Positions 1-9,320 are shown, counted from the stretch's first letter. The stretch: DNA of 64,000 bases from Sedimentibacter hydroxybenzoicus DSM 7310 (GCF_013403245.1 NZ_JACBNQ010000017.1:16169-80168); one strand, 5' to 3'. Made by a program: numbers and translations. Notes: generated by a model not told the origin, from the sequence alone.

Positions 1-358
1 TGTTTTCAAATTCATCAAACAGATTGCTTTTATCATTAAAATTCCATAAAATATTCTTACTCTCTTTATCTAAAGTTAATCGTATTGTTTTACGCACTTT
101 ATCAAATATTACTTTTTGCGGTAATTCAAGTATACTATCATTTATAGATATTGTACCATAAAAAGATTCGGGCTGAAGTAGAAAATTCTTCTTTACAACA
201 CCATCAATAACGACATTAACTTGCTCATTAAAGTCTAAATTATTACGATCGATGTATAACCCTTTAAGTGATGTATTTATATACATTGGACTATACGCGA
301 TATAGATAAGTAAAAAAATAGCAACCACAAATATTATAACTAAAACTTTTTCTCTCAT
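1..358 (-). CDS. Membrane-anchored protein of unknown function (partial)
   Basis: The frame is open from an ATG at 358 to the window edge, so the C-terminus is missing. GGGGA lies just upstream as ribosome binding site. About 119 residues are visible. A short positively charged start (MREK) is followed by a hydrophobic segment at roughly residues 5-20, which reads as a signal anchor or uncleaved signal peptide. The rest is hydrophilic and probably extracytoplasmic. I recognise no family. It is divergent from murF, and the 277-base gap holds the murF promoter. Confidence 0.6.
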   Translation of the reverse strand, partial: MREKVLVIIFVVAIFLLIYIAYSPMYINTSLKGLYIDRNNLDFNEQVNVVIDGVVKKNFLLQPESFYGTISINDSILELPQKVIFDKVRKTIRLTLDKESKNILWNFNDKSNLFDEFEN

Positions 359-569
359 ATATATCCCCAAATAAAGATTTTAGTAAAATTAGTACTATAT
401 TTAAATTCTACAATAAGAGGCAACATTTTTCAACCTTTCTATCTACCCATATCACTTTTATTAAAAAAATATTGTTAACTTTTTTTAATAATTTTTGCAG
501 CAAGTCCTATCCTTTAGTTAAAATTGCTCACGCGGTGAGTATATGATTAAAACATTTTCCTTTTTATTA

Positions 570-598
570 TTGATAATACGTGTTAATTGCAATATAAT
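570..598 (+). promoter_or_regulatory. Sigma-A promoter of murF
   Basis: TTGATA at 570-575 and a perfect TATAAT at 593-598 are separated by 17 bases, about 38 bases before the murF start codon. No other clear element is seen in the gap between the divergent gene and murF. Confidence 0.7.
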
Positions 599-635
599 AA
601 GTTAATAAACTTTTTTACAAAAGCGGGTGAATAAT

Positions 636-2033
636 ATGAAAATAAGAATAAAAGAAGCTGCGGATATTTTAAATGCGGGATATATGGATTTTGTCGATGT
701 GGATAAGTACATAAGAGGTGTTAGCATAGATTCAAGAAAGGTTTCCGAGAACAATTTATTTGTTCCTATAAAGGGAGCTACGACAAACGGTCACAGTTAT
801 GTAAAGGATGCAATAAAGGGTGGAGCTATAGCAACGCTCTGGAATAAGGATGAACCTGATCCTCCTACTGATATTGCCGTTATTCTGGTTGATGATACTG
901 TAAAAGCTTTGCAGGAGTTATCATTGTTTTACAGAAATACATTGAAGGCTAAGATAGTTGGGGTTACCGGCAGTAACGGAAAGACATCCACCAAGGATAT
1001 CACGGCAAGCATATTGGCCCAAAAGTTTAAAACTCAAAAAACCACGGGAAATTATAATACGGAAATAGGTGTGCCGTATACATTGCTTAGCCTTGATGAA
1101 GACTGTGAGGTTGCTGTAATAGAAATGGGTATGGAGAAAAAGGGAGAAATTGACTTTTTAACAAGACTGGTTCAGCCGGACATCGGAATTATAACGAGTG
1201 TCGGACTTGTGCATATAGACAATTTCCCTTCCATAGAGGAAATAGCAAAGGAAAAGCTTGATATTGTAAACGCTATTAAGGAAGATGGATTGTTTATATA
1301 TTTTGGAGATGATCCTTTAATAGAAGATACTGTAAATAAAGCAGCTGTAAAAGAAAGCATAAGAAAAGAAACATTCGGATTGAATGATACCAATACCTTA
1401 TATTTGAGAGAGTTTCATGAGGACTTAGACGGTATAACATTAAGGGTAAGCGATGAAGAATTTGACGAGCTTCACGTTGATATACTCGGGAAGCATCAGG
1501 CGTTAAATACAATGGCAGGTATACTTGCAGCAAAAGAGCTTGGAATGAATCCTGAAGAAATTCGTCAAGGACTGCTGAAAATAGAAAAAACGGGCTTGAG
1601 AAATGAAATAATTAGCATAAAAAATTGTACAATTCTCAACGATTGCTATAAATCTAATCCGGTAAGCATAAATGCCGCTTTAAATATTTTTGAAATGTTT
1701 AAAGCAGATAAACGGATTGTTGTCCTGGGGGACATGTTAGGATACAGGGAAATGAGCTACGACATGCACTACAATGTCGGAAAAGATTTGAGTTCATTTA
1801 ATATAGATGAGTTAGTAACAATCGGCCAGGAAGCAAAAAATATGGCGAAGGGTGCGAGAGAAAATACAGGTATAAAAAGCATCGTGGAATTTGATACTAA
1901 GGAAGAAGCAACAGAATATTTAAAGAAATATATAAATGAAAACTGCTCTATAATGATTAAAGGTTCCAGGTTTTTAAAGCTTGAATATATAGCAAATACA
2001 CTAAAGGATTTGGAGGAAAAAGATGAAAAGTAA
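636..2033 (+). CDS. murF: UDP-MurNAc-tripeptide--D-Ala-D-Ala ligase MurF
   Basis: MurF adds D-Ala-D-Ala to the UDP-MurNAc tripeptide in the cytoplasm, completing the peptidoglycan precursor. The Mur-ligase ATP loop GVTGSNGKTSTK lies near residue 110-120, followed by the central domain (ATTGN-like TGNYN, EMGM) and the C-terminal ligase domain with NDCYKSNP and VLGDM. I start at ATG 636 because GGGTGA at 625-630 is a well-spaced ribosome binding site for it; the upstream GTG at 627 lies inside that site. The length (465 residues) is normal. It overlaps ddl by 11 bases, so the ligase that makes D-Ala-D-Ala and the enzyme that uses it are coupled. Confidence 0.95.
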   Translation: MKIRIKEAADILNAGYMDFVDVDKYIRGVSIDSRKVSENNLFVPIKGATTNGHSYVKDAIKGGAIATLWNKDEPDPPTDIAVILVDDTVKALQELSLFYRNTLKAKIVGVTGSNGKTSTKDITASILAQKFKTQKTTGNYNTEIGVPYTLLSLDEDCEVAVIEMGMEKKGEIDFLTRLVQPDIGIITSVGLVHIDNFPSIEEIAKEKLDIVNAIKEDGLFIYFGDDPLIEDTVNKAAVKESIRKETFGLNDTNTLYLREFHEDLDGITLRVSDEEFDELHVDILGKHQALNTMAGILAAKELGMNPEEIRQGLLKIEKTGLRNEIISIKNCTILNDCYKSNPVSINAALNIFEMFKADKRIVVLGDMLGYREMSYDMHYNVGKDLSSFNIDELVTIGQEAKNMAKGARENTGIKSIVEFDTKEEATEYLKKYINENCSIMIKGSRFLKLEYIANTLKDLEEKDEK

Positions 2034-3084
2034 ATTGGCAATATTGTTTGGGGGCAAATCCGATGAGTATTCAGTTTCGCTGCATTCCGCTGCAGCTATA
2101 ATTAATAATGTACCCGAGGAATTGTTTGATACAATATTTATTGGAATAACTCAGGAAGGAAAATGGTTATTGTATGAAGGAAGTGCCGATAAGATAAATG
2201 ATGACACATGGCATAAAGAAAAATTAAGTCCTGTGCTGTTGAATATGGGAGATGATTTCAAGGGCTTTATAAAGCTTAATGAAAAAGATAATACATTTGA
2301 AAGAATAGAAATTGACTGTATATTTCCGGTGCTTCATGGCAGGAACGGAGAGGACGGAACTATTCAGGGTCTTTGCCAGATGACAGACATACCGTTTGTA
2401 GGATGTGACATGACTTCTTCGGCAGTTTGTATGGATAAGGAATTTACACATATTATTTGTGAAGCTGCAGGTATAAAAACAGCTCCATACGTTGCGGCCA
2501 CAAACAGCAGCAAATTAAATATCAAAAATTTATATGATGAAGTTGTTGAAAAGTTTTCAATTCCAATATTTATTAAACCGGCAAATAACGGCTCTTCCAT
2601 AGGAATAAGCAAAATAAGAAACTATGATGAGTTTGAAAGAGGAATAATGGAAGCGTTTCAATTTGACAATAAGGTTGTTATTGAGAAGGGAATAGACGGC
2701 TTTGAAATAGGCTGTGCAGTTGTGGGAAACGAAGATTTAATAATCGGAGAAGTGGATGAAATAGAAACTAAGAATGATTTTTTCGATTATGTTGAAAAAT
2801 ACAGTCAGCATAATTCTAAAATTCATTGTCCCGCACGAATCAGCGATGAATTAAAAGTAAAAGCTAAAATAATAGCCGAAAAGACCTACAAGGCGCTTGG
2901 CTGCAAAGGCTTGGCAAGAGTTGATATGTTTGTAACCACAGACAACAGAATAATATTGAATGAAATTAACACTATACCCGGTCTGACTGATTTAAGCAGA
3001 TACCCGTCCATGCTCAGAAAAATAGGTATAGAATACAAGGATTTAATAGTTAAGCTGGTGGAACTTGCGTTAGAACTAAATTAG
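2023..3084 (+). CDS. ddl: D-alanine--D-alanine (or D-Ala--D-Ser) ligase
   Basis: This ATP-grasp ligase of 353 residues supplies the dipeptide used by MurF. The N-terminal motif is FGGKSDEYSVSLHSA, followed by the ATP-grasp loop region (FIKPANNGSSIGISK), the omega-loop region (DYVEKYS) and the C-terminal Mg-binding motif EINTIPGLT. The EYxVSLxSA form of the first motif, in place of the usual EHEVS, resembles VanC/VanG-type D-Ala-D-Ser ligases. There is no vanT, vanXY or vanRS next to it and it is fused into an operon with murF, so a housekeeping role is most likely. The dipeptide specificity cannot be decided from sequence by eye. Confidence 0.88.
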   Translation: MKSKLAILFGGKSDEYSVSLHSAAAIINNVPEELFDTIFIGITQEGKWLLYEGSADKINDDTWHKEKLSPVLLNMGDDFKGFIKLNEKDNTFERIEIDCIFPVLHGRNGEDGTIQGLCQMTDIPFVGCDMTSSAVCMDKEFTHIICEAAGIKTAPYVAATNSSKLNIKNLYDEVVEKFSIPIFIKPANNGSSIGISKIRNYDEFERGIMEAFQFDNKVVIEKGIDGFEIGCAVVGNEDLIIGEVDEIETKNDFFDYVEKYSQHNSKIHCPARISDELKVKAKIIAEKTYKALGCKGLARVDMFVTTDNRIILNEINTIPGLTDLSRYPSMLRKIGIEYKDLIVKLVELALELN

Positions 3085-3160
3085 CAATTTAAGCTATTGA
3101 TAACATTGGAAAGTAAGTCTTAAACAATAGTTAAAAAACTTTTATGAAATTTGAACTACT

Positions 3161-3197
3161 CCTTCTTGGTTATATACAAATATTTAAACTAAGAAGG
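3161..3197 (+). terminator. Possible weak terminator hairpin after ddl
   Basis: CCTTCTTGGTT at 3161 pairs with AACTAAGAAGG ending at 3197. There is no T-run after it, so it may be a stem in the leader of the next gene instead. Confidence 0.3.
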
Positions 3198-3250
3198 TAA
3201 TGTTCATTGCGTTTTGTGCCTTGAGTGTAACGAAAGGATTGAATATAATT

Positions 3251-5290
3251 ATGAAAAAAAGGCTTGGTATTGTTACTTCGAGTAAAGATGTTGGTAGTGA
3301 ATACAAAAGACAATTACTTAAGGTTTTTAATGATGATATAGAGGTATTCAATTATTCTTTTGATATAAATAATGTAAAAGATATTAATAATATTGATGTT
3401 TTACTCATAAGCACTTATTCCCAATATGAAGTTATTAGAAAAGATATAGATAAGAATATTCCCGTTGTCATAGCAAAACTAACTCTTTCAAAAAAAGGTT
3501 ATAATATGCTAAAGGATAACGTTATTGATAATAAAGTGATGTTGGTAAACCTGAGTTTTGAAATGTGTATTGAGACAATAGCCTTACTTTATCAACTTGG
3601 TTTTGATGATTATGAACTGGTACCTGTATTTCCGAATATGAAGGCAGTACCTGATTTAAAGACAGCTATTACAACCGGTGAAAAGAGATATGTTCCGGAT
3701 GGAGTAGAAACAGTGATAGATTTGGGACATAGAGCTATAGATAAGAATACTTTGGTTGATATCGCTATAAAGCTTCAAATGGAAAATGTACTTACAGACA
3801 GAAGGATACTTGATTATTTTGATGAACTTGTTTCGTCAGATGAAGGGTTTGAATTTTTGATTAGTAAATCAAGAACACTAAAAAATCAGTTCAACACCTT
3901 GTTATCTATTATGAACAAGGGTGTTATTGGCGTGAGTGAGGATGCTGTTATTGAAAGCTTTAATGAAAATGCCAGAAAACTTATTGGTAAAAGCACTGCA
4001 TACATTGGTAAACATATTACAGAAGTATTACCTGAGATTGAGTTTGAACAGTTTTTAAAGACAAAAAAACAAATCATTAATAAGTTAGTTAAAATAAATG
4101 AAAACAATATTACAATGTCCATATTTCCTGTTTCTGGTTTAAATGAAAAAGACGGATTAGATAATGGTGCGTATGTTATTATAGAAAGCTTTGAATCCCA
4201 GGAAAACGCACAAAATATGTTGAGGCTGCAACTGGCAAATAAAGGACATATAGCTAAATATGATGTTACAAATATAATTGGTAAAAGCAAAGAAATTGAA
4301 GAGGTTAGAAAATTAGTCATTCGCATGGGAAAATCTAAATCGGGGGTTTTAATTACGGGAGAAAGCGGAACAGGCAAAGAACTGGTTGCTCAGGCTATTC
4401 ATAATGCTTCGTCTATAAAAGATAAACAGTTTGTGGCCATTAATTGCGCCGCGCTATCTCCTAGTTTATTGGAAAGTGAACTTTTTGGATATGAAAGTGG
4501 AGCTTTTTCAGGAGCTTTAAAGGGTGGTAAAATAGGCATTTTTGAACTTGCAAACAATGGTACTCTTTTTCTTGATGAAATTGGTGAAATGCCAATAGAC
4601 TTACAAGTTAGACTGCTAAGAGTAATACAGGAGAAAGAGGTTATGCGTGTGGGCGGAAGTATGATAATAAAAGTCAATGTGCGAATAATTGCAGCTACAA
4701 ACAAGAATTTATATGAACAGGTGGAAAAGGGCCTTTTTAGAAAAGATTTATATTTTAGATTGAATGTCTTGCCTATTAACATACCATCTCTTGGAGAAAG
4801 GGTTGAAGACATTAGTGTATTGTTTGATTATTTTAAGGAAATGAATGGCTGTAGATTTGAATTATCTACAGAAGTAATAAACTTTATGAGAAATTATATT
4901 TGGCCGGGCAACATCAGAGAACTTCGAAACTGCGTGGAATATTTTGATAATATTGGAGTCAAAATTATTACTTTGGATCATTTACCATATCATATGAAGA
5001 CTTTTATAAAAGGAACTGTAAACAAAGAAAATGTTATCACTTTATTAAATTTAACAAGTAATGAAAGCTTTGTCTTGAGTCAGTATTACAATGCATTTAA
5101 AGATAGAGTGAAGCTTGGAAGAAAAAGCATATCCAAGAAAGCCTTTGAGAACAACATATTTTTAAGCGAATATGATGTAAGAAGAATTTTAACGAATTTA
5201 AGTAGTTGTGGATATATTAACGTAGCTGTCGGACGTGGTGGTAGTACAATAACTAAAAAAGGTATAGAGTTACTTGAAAGCACGGAATAA
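3251..5290 (+). CDS. Sigma-54-dependent activator with PrpR_N-type sensor domain
   Basis: A 679-residue enhancer-binding protein that opens sigma-54 promoters. The first ~190 residues resemble the PrpR N-terminal sensor fold, then a PAS-like region (~200-310). Next comes the AAA+ domain with Walker A GESGTGKE (~369), the sigma-54 contact loop as GAFSGA (~416, Ser for the usual Thr), Walker B FLDEIGEMP (~439) and WPGNIREL (~550). The C-terminus is not an obvious Fis helix-turn-helix but a winged-helix-like segment. I start at ATG 3251 because the protein proper begins MKKRLGIV; the upstream in-frame extension lacks a ribosome binding site. The next operon has a clear -24/-12 promoter and is the obvious target. 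Confidence 0.9.
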   Translation: MKKRLGIVTSSKDVGSEYKRQLLKVFNDDIEVFNYSFDINNVKDINNIDVLLISTYSQYEVIRKDIDKNIPVVIAKLTLSKKGYNMLKDNVIDNKVMLVNLSFEMCIETIALLYQLGFDDYELVPVFPNMKAVPDLKTAITTGEKRYVPDGVETVIDLGHRAIDKNTLVDIAIKLQMENVLTDRRILDYFDELVSSDEGFEFLISKSRTLKNQFNTLLSIMNKGVIGVSEDAVIESFNENARKLIGKSTAYIGKHITEVLPEIEFEQFLKTKKQIINKLVKINENNITMSIFPVSGLNEKDGLDNGAYVIIESFESQENAQNMLRLQLANKGHIAKYDVTNIIGKSKEIEEVRKLVIRMGKSKSGVLITGESGTGKELVAQAIHNASSIKDKQFVAINCAALSPSLLESELFGYESGAFSGALKGGKIGIFELANNGTLFLDEIGEMPIDLQVRLLRVIQEKEVMRVGGSMIIKVNVRIIAATNKNLYEQVEKGLFRKDLYFRLNVLPINIPSLGERVEDISVLFDYFKEMNGCRFELSTEVINFMRNYIWPGNIRELRNCVEYFDNIGVKIITLDHLPYHMKTFIKGTVNKENVITLLNLTSNESFVLSQYYNAFKDRVKLGRKSISKKAFENNIFLSEYDVRRILTNLSSCGYINVAVGRGGSTITKKGIELLESTE

Positions 5291-5299
5291 GGAGTATGA

Positions 5300-5346
5300 A
5301 CAAAAAGGGTTATATGGTGACATAGTCACCATATAACCCTTTTTGT
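5300..5346 (+). terminator. Strong intrinsic terminator (22-bp perfect stem)
   Basis: The arms at 5300-5321 and 5325-5346 are perfectly complementary around a 3-base loop. They begin and end in A5/T5 tracts, so the hairpin can terminate in both directions. It separates the activator gene from the sigma-54 promoter. Confidence 0.9.
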
Positions 5347-5423
5347 GGAGATGTTAAAAAATATAAATATTAAAAAGTCCTTATGATTACTGTGTCTTAA
5401 TTCACTATATTATAATTAAATAA

Positions 5424-5441
5424 TTGGCATATAATTTGCTA
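5424..5441 (+). promoter_or_regulatory. Sigma-54 (-24/-12) promoter
   Basis: TTGGCAT-ATAAT-TTGCTA matches the sigma-54 consensus TGGCAY-N5-TTGCW. GG is at 5426-5427 and GC at 5438-5439, exactly 12 bases apart. It sits about 70 bases before the symporter start and directly downstream of a sigma-54 activator gene. Confidence 0.88.
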
Positions 5442-5510
5442 TTATGTATATGAGGAGGAAAAGTTAGTGAAATTCAGTTAGAAAAAAATATAATATTATT
5501 AGGAGGTCTT

Positions 5511-6794
5511 ATGTCTAAAATTACCGCAAAATCTGTATTAAAATCTTATAAATCAATGATATTTCTGATTATTGGTATTACAATCGGTTGTATTATAGGT
5601 TTGGTATATGGTGAAAAGGCAAAAGTGCTGGAGCCATTTGGTCAAATATTTTTAAATTTTATGTTTACAGCTGTAGTACCGCTTGTGTTTTTTAGCCTAT
5701 CAAGTTCCATAGCAAAAATGTCAAACATGAAACGACTTGGCAAGATACTTAGTAACACTATAGCAATATTCTTTATAACAGGAATTATAGCTTCTATATT
5801 TATTATTGCTGTAGTGACAGCTATTCCTCCTGCTGAAGGAGTAAGCATCGATATGGGTGTTTATGAAGAATCATCACAAATGAACATGTTGGATCAAGTA
5901 GTAAAGGCACTTTCTGTAAGTGACTTTAACTTGATATTATCAAGAAATGCAATGTTACCTCTCATAATTTTTGCAATGACATTTGGCTATTGTATTAGCT
6001 ATGTAAGCAAGAAAAGAGGCCTAATTAATAATCCTGTGGTTGATGTACTTGATATTTGCTCTGATGCATTAATGAAAATGATAAATATTATTATGCTTTA
6101 TGCTCCGGTTGGCTTGGGTGCATATTTCGCATCTTTGATTGGAACCTATGGATCGGAGCTTTTAGGAGCATATACTAAAGCAGTAGTAATGTTCTTTCCT
6201 ATCTGCATATTCTATTTCTTATTAGCATTTACTGCATATGCTTATTATGCAGGCGGGGTTAAAGGTGTTAAACTATTTTACAAATATATTTTTCCGGCTG
6301 TTATAACATCATTAGCGACGCAAAGTTCTATAGCCACATTACCTACAAATTTAGCAGGAACTAAAAAAATGGGTGTACCTGATGATATAGCAGATATTGT
6401 ATTGCCATTGGGGGCAACAATACATATGGATGGTACAGCACTGACCACACTGATGAAAATTGCTTTTTTATTTGGAATTTTCAATATGCAATTTTCAGGA
6501 TTAGGAGTATGGGCTACTGCAATTGCATTATCGGTAATGAGTGGAGTAGTAATGAGTGGAATTCCTGGTGGTGGAATGATGGGGTCCTTAATTATCGTAG
6601 GGTTCTATGGATTTAATACAGAAGTAATACCTATAATAGTTACTATTGGTTTGTTGACTGATGCCATAGCTACAATGATTAATGCAACTGGTGATGCCGT
6701 AGCAGCAATGATGGTTACTAAAAGAGTTGAAGGCAAAAACTGGGTTGATAAAATATATGATGAACAAAATATAGAAGTAGAGGTTACTATTTAG
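5511..6794 (+). CDS. Dicarboxylate/amino acid:cation symporter (DAACS family)
   Basis: A 427-residue polytopic membrane protein of the GltP/DctA/TcyP family that imports an amino acid or dicarboxylate with Na+ or H+. The hallmark serine-rich loop appears as QSSIATLPTNL, and the substrate-binding motif as HMDGTAL. AGGAGGTC provides the ribosome binding site. The two downstream genes are C-S lyase/transsulfuration enzymes, so the cargo may be cystine or another sulfur amino acid (TcyP belongs to this family). That assignment is inferred from context only. Confidence 0.88.
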   Translation: MSKITAKSVLKSYKSMIFLIIGITIGCIIGLVYGEKAKVLEPFGQIFLNFMFTAVVPLVFFSLSSSIAKMSNMKRLGKILSNTIAIFFITGIIASIFIIAVVTAIPPAEGVSIDMGVYEESSQMNMLDQVVKALSVSDFNLILSRNAMLPLIIFAMTFGYCISYVSKKRGLINNPVVDVLDICSDALMKMINIIMLYAPVGLGAYFASLIGTYGSELLGAYTKAVVMFFPICIFYFLLAFTAYAYYAGGVKGVKLFYKYIFPAVITSLATQSSIATLPTNLAGTKKMGVPDDIADIVLPLGATIHMDGTALTTLMKIAFLFGIFNMQFSGLGVWATAIALSVMSGVVMSGIPGGGMMGSLIIVGFYGFNTEVIPIIVTIGLLTDAIATMINATGDAVAAMMVTKRVEGKNWVDKIYDEQNIEVEVTI

Positions 6795-6881
6795 TATGTT
6801 TAAGGAAGGGTGACACACCTCTTTTTCACAGGGCAAGTCTTTGTAGGACAGGAGGAATGTCACCAATTAGGAGGAGGTAGT

Positions 6882-8069
6882 ATGTATAATTTAGATTTGA
6901 CAATTGATAGAAGCAACACATGTTCGGTGAAATACGAAGAAATGGATCTCAAATTTGGACATAAAGATCTTTTGCCATTTTGGGTAGCAGACATGGATTT
7001 GAAATGTCCTGACTTTATGATAGAAGCTTTAGTGAAAAGAGCACAACATGGCGTGTTTGGTTATACAAAAAGAATGCCGGAGTTCTACGATGCAATCATA
7101 AGCTGGTTAAAAATCAGGCATGATATAGAGGTATCAAGAGATGACATTGAATACGGGCCGGGAGTGGTGTTTTTACTTAATATAATGATTCGTAAATTTA
7201 CTAAACCCATGGATAAAATAATCATGCAATCTCCGGTTTACTATCCGTTCAAAAATATCATAGAAGGCAATAACAGAGTTATAAGTGATAATACGTTAAA
7301 ATTCGACCATGGTAAGTATATGATGGATTTTGAGGATCTCGAAGAAAAGGCGAAAGATCCAGATTGCACAATGATGATTTTATGCAGTCCACATAATCCA
7401 GTGGGAAGAATTTGGACTAAAGAAGAACTCATTAAAGTCTCTGATATATGTCTTGCAAATAATGTGTTACTGGTTTCTGATGAAATACATTTTGATTTGG
7501 TTTTTAAAGGTAACAAACATATCTCTGTGGCAAATTTAGAAAAAAAATATAAAGATAATTCTATTGTCTGTACAGCACCTAGCAAGACATTTAACATAGC
7601 AGGTCTACACTCAGCATATTGTATCATTTGGGATAGGGAACGAATGGATGCATACAGAAAAGAATTGGGATTGTTGGATCTAAACCGTTCCAATATATTC
7701 AGCAGAGAAGTTACACAAGTTGTTTATGAACAAGGTGCAGAGTATGTAGATAATTTGGTTGATTTTCTTGAAGAAAATATGAATTATGTTTATAACTTTA
7801 TATGTGAGAATATAAAAGGAATCATTCCTTATAAAATGGAGGCTACCTATCTTATGTGGCTGGATTGCAGAGGATTAGGATTGGATGATGATGGTATTGA
7901 TGATCTATTCTTCAACAAAGCAAAGATAGCATTAGATAGTGGACGATGGTTCGGAGAAGCGGGCAACGGATTCATGAGAATTAATATAGCGTGTCCGAGA
8001 TCAATGCTTGTAGAAGGAATGCATAGGTTAAAAACAGCTGTTGAAAATTTACAAGGAGCAGAAATATGA
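6882..8069 (+). CDS. PatB/MalY-type cystathionine beta-lyase (PLP aminotransferase fold)
   Basis: A 395-residue class I/II aminotransferase-fold enzyme. PatB/MalY members cleave C-S bonds of cystathionine or cysteine conjugates by beta-elimination. Visible features are FWVADMDLKCP near the N-terminus (the MalY signature region), SPHNPVGRIW, SDEIHFDL and the PLP-lysine region APSKTFNIAGL. I place the start at ATG 6882 behind GGAGGAGG; the longer frame from 6810 reads through that site. It overlaps the next gene by ATGA, so the two are translationally coupled. Confidence 0.88.
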   Translation: MYNLDLTIDRSNTCSVKYEEMDLKFGHKDLLPFWVADMDLKCPDFMIEALVKRAQHGVFGYTKRMPEFYDAIISWLKIRHDIEVSRDDIEYGPGVVFLLNIMIRKFTKPMDKIIMQSPVYYPFKNIIEGNNRVISDNTLKFDHGKYMMDFEDLEEKAKDPDCTMMILCSPHNPVGRIWTKEELIKVSDICLANNVLLVSDEIHFDLVFKGNKHISVANLEKKYKDNSIVCTAPSKTFNIAGLHSAYCIIWDRERMDAYRKELGLLDLNRSNIFSREVTQVVYEQGAEYVDNLVDFLEENMNYVYNFICENIKGIIPYKMEATYLMWLDCRGLGLDDDGIDDLFFNKAKIALDSGRWFGEAGNGFMRINIACPRSMLVEGMHRLKTAVENLQGAEI

Positions 8070-9235
8070 AATTTAATACAAAGACAATACACTTTGGAGA
8101 AGTTCGTGACAAACAATTTGGTGCACATATTACACCAATATATCAAACTTCTACATTTATATTTGATGATTGCGCGCAAGGCGGAGATAGGTTTGCTGGT
8201 AGAGATGATGGGTATAAATACACAAGATTAGGGAATCCGAATACTCATGAGATTGCTAGAAGAATGGCGGCTTTAGATGAAACAGATATGGGACTTTATA
8301 CAAGCACAGGCATGTCGGCTGTATCTACAGCGCTTTTAGGACTTATGAAATCCGGAGATCATTTAATATCCTCAGACTGTATTTATGGAGGTACTGTTGG
8401 GGTTATTGATAAAGTGATAACATCATATGGAATTGAAGCAGATTATGTTAAAGTAAATGATTATGAATTGTTTAGAAAAGCATTTAAAACCAATACAAAG
8501 GTTGTATATATAGAGACACCGGCTAATCCTACACTTGAATTGATTGATATAAAAAAGGTAGCAGAAATAACTCATGAGAATGGAGCGGTGCTTATAGTAG
8601 ACAATACATTTTTAACACCATATCTTCAAAGACCTATGACACTCGGTGCAGATGTTGCAGTTTATAGTGTTACAAAATATATAAATGGGCACGGAGATGT
8701 AGTCGGAGGAGTTATCACTGGAAAAAAAGAGTATATCAATAAAATCAATAATCCATATTTAGTGAATTTAGGCGGTACAGGCTCACCATTTGATGCATGG
8801 TTAGTTTCAAGAGGATTGAAGACATTAGGATTAAGAATGGACAGACATTGTTCTAATGCTATGGCTGTTGCAAAATATTTGGAAGCTAATCCTAAAGTGG
8901 CAGTTGTGTATTATCCAGGACTTGAATCCTTTCCTCAGCATGAACTTGCCAAAAAGCAAATGGACGATTTTGGCGGGATGATTGCATTTGAGTTAAAAGG
9001 TGGATTTGAAGCAGGAGAAAAATTATTGAATAATTTAAAAATAATATCACTTGCAGTAAGCCTTGGAGGCGTAGATTCACTCATACAGCATCCGGCTTCA
9101 ATGACTCATGCTGCTGTCCCAAAAGAAGAAAGACTCAAAGGTGGAATAACGGATGGACTTGTTAGATTATCTGTTGGAATAGAAGATTTAGAGGATATAA
9201 TTGAAGATATAGAAAAAGGTTTTGCCAAAGTTTAA
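8066..9235 (+). CDS. Cys/Met metabolism PLP enzyme (methionine gamma-lyase or cystathionine gamma-lyase/synthase)
   Basis: A 389-residue member of the transsulfuration PLP family. The Schiff-base lysine lies in YSVTKYINGHGD, with the cofactor contacts TSTGMSA and ETPANPT. The residue that is Cys in well-studied methionine gamma-lyases (GCT) is Gly here (YGGT), as in cystathionine gamma-lyase/synthase, so the reaction is uncertain. With the sigma-54 promoter, a symporter and a PatB-like lyase upstream, a catabolic role producing thiols, ammonia and 2-oxo acids from imported sulfur amino acids seems likelier than biosynthesis. Confidence 0.88.
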   Translation: MKFNTKTIHFGEVRDKQFGAHITPIYQTSTFIFDDCAQGGDRFAGRDDGYKYTRLGNPNTHEIARRMAALDETDMGLYTSTGMSAVSTALLGLMKSGDHLISSDCIYGGTVGVIDKVITSYGIEADYVKVNDYELFRKAFKTNTKVVYIETPANPTLELIDIKKVAEITHENGAVLIVDNTFLTPYLQRPMTLGADVAVYSVTKYINGHGDVVGGVITGKKEYINKINNPYLVNLGGTGSPFDAWLVSRGLKTLGLRMDRHCSNAMAVAKYLEANPKVAVVYYPGLESFPQHELAKKQMDDFGGMIAFELKGGFEAGEKLLNNLKIISLAVSLGGVDSLIQHPASMTHAAVPKEERLKGGITDGLVRLSVGIEDLEDIIEDIEKGFAKV

Positions 9236-9263
9236 GTATTTCATAGTACTATTGAATTACATC

Positions 9264-9320
9264 GATGTGCTCCCTTCAGGATAGACAATTTCTAACTATC
9301 TATCTTGAAGGGAGCACATC
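9264..9320. terminator. Bidirectional terminator between convergent genes
   Basis: The arms at 9264-9284 and 9300-9320 form a 21-bp stem with a single G.T pair. The hairpin lies between the plus-strand sulfur operon and the minus-strand BKACE gene. Confidence 0.8.

Noticed and set aside
527..539. CTCAC-GCG-GTGAG palindrome before murF
   Set aside because: Only 5-bp arms, a single occurrence, and no matching regulator; may be chance.
2023..3084. Reading ddl as part of a vancomycin-resistance cluster
   Set aside because: The motif is VanC/VanG-like, but vanT, vanXY, vanR and vanS are absent and the gene is coupled to murF.
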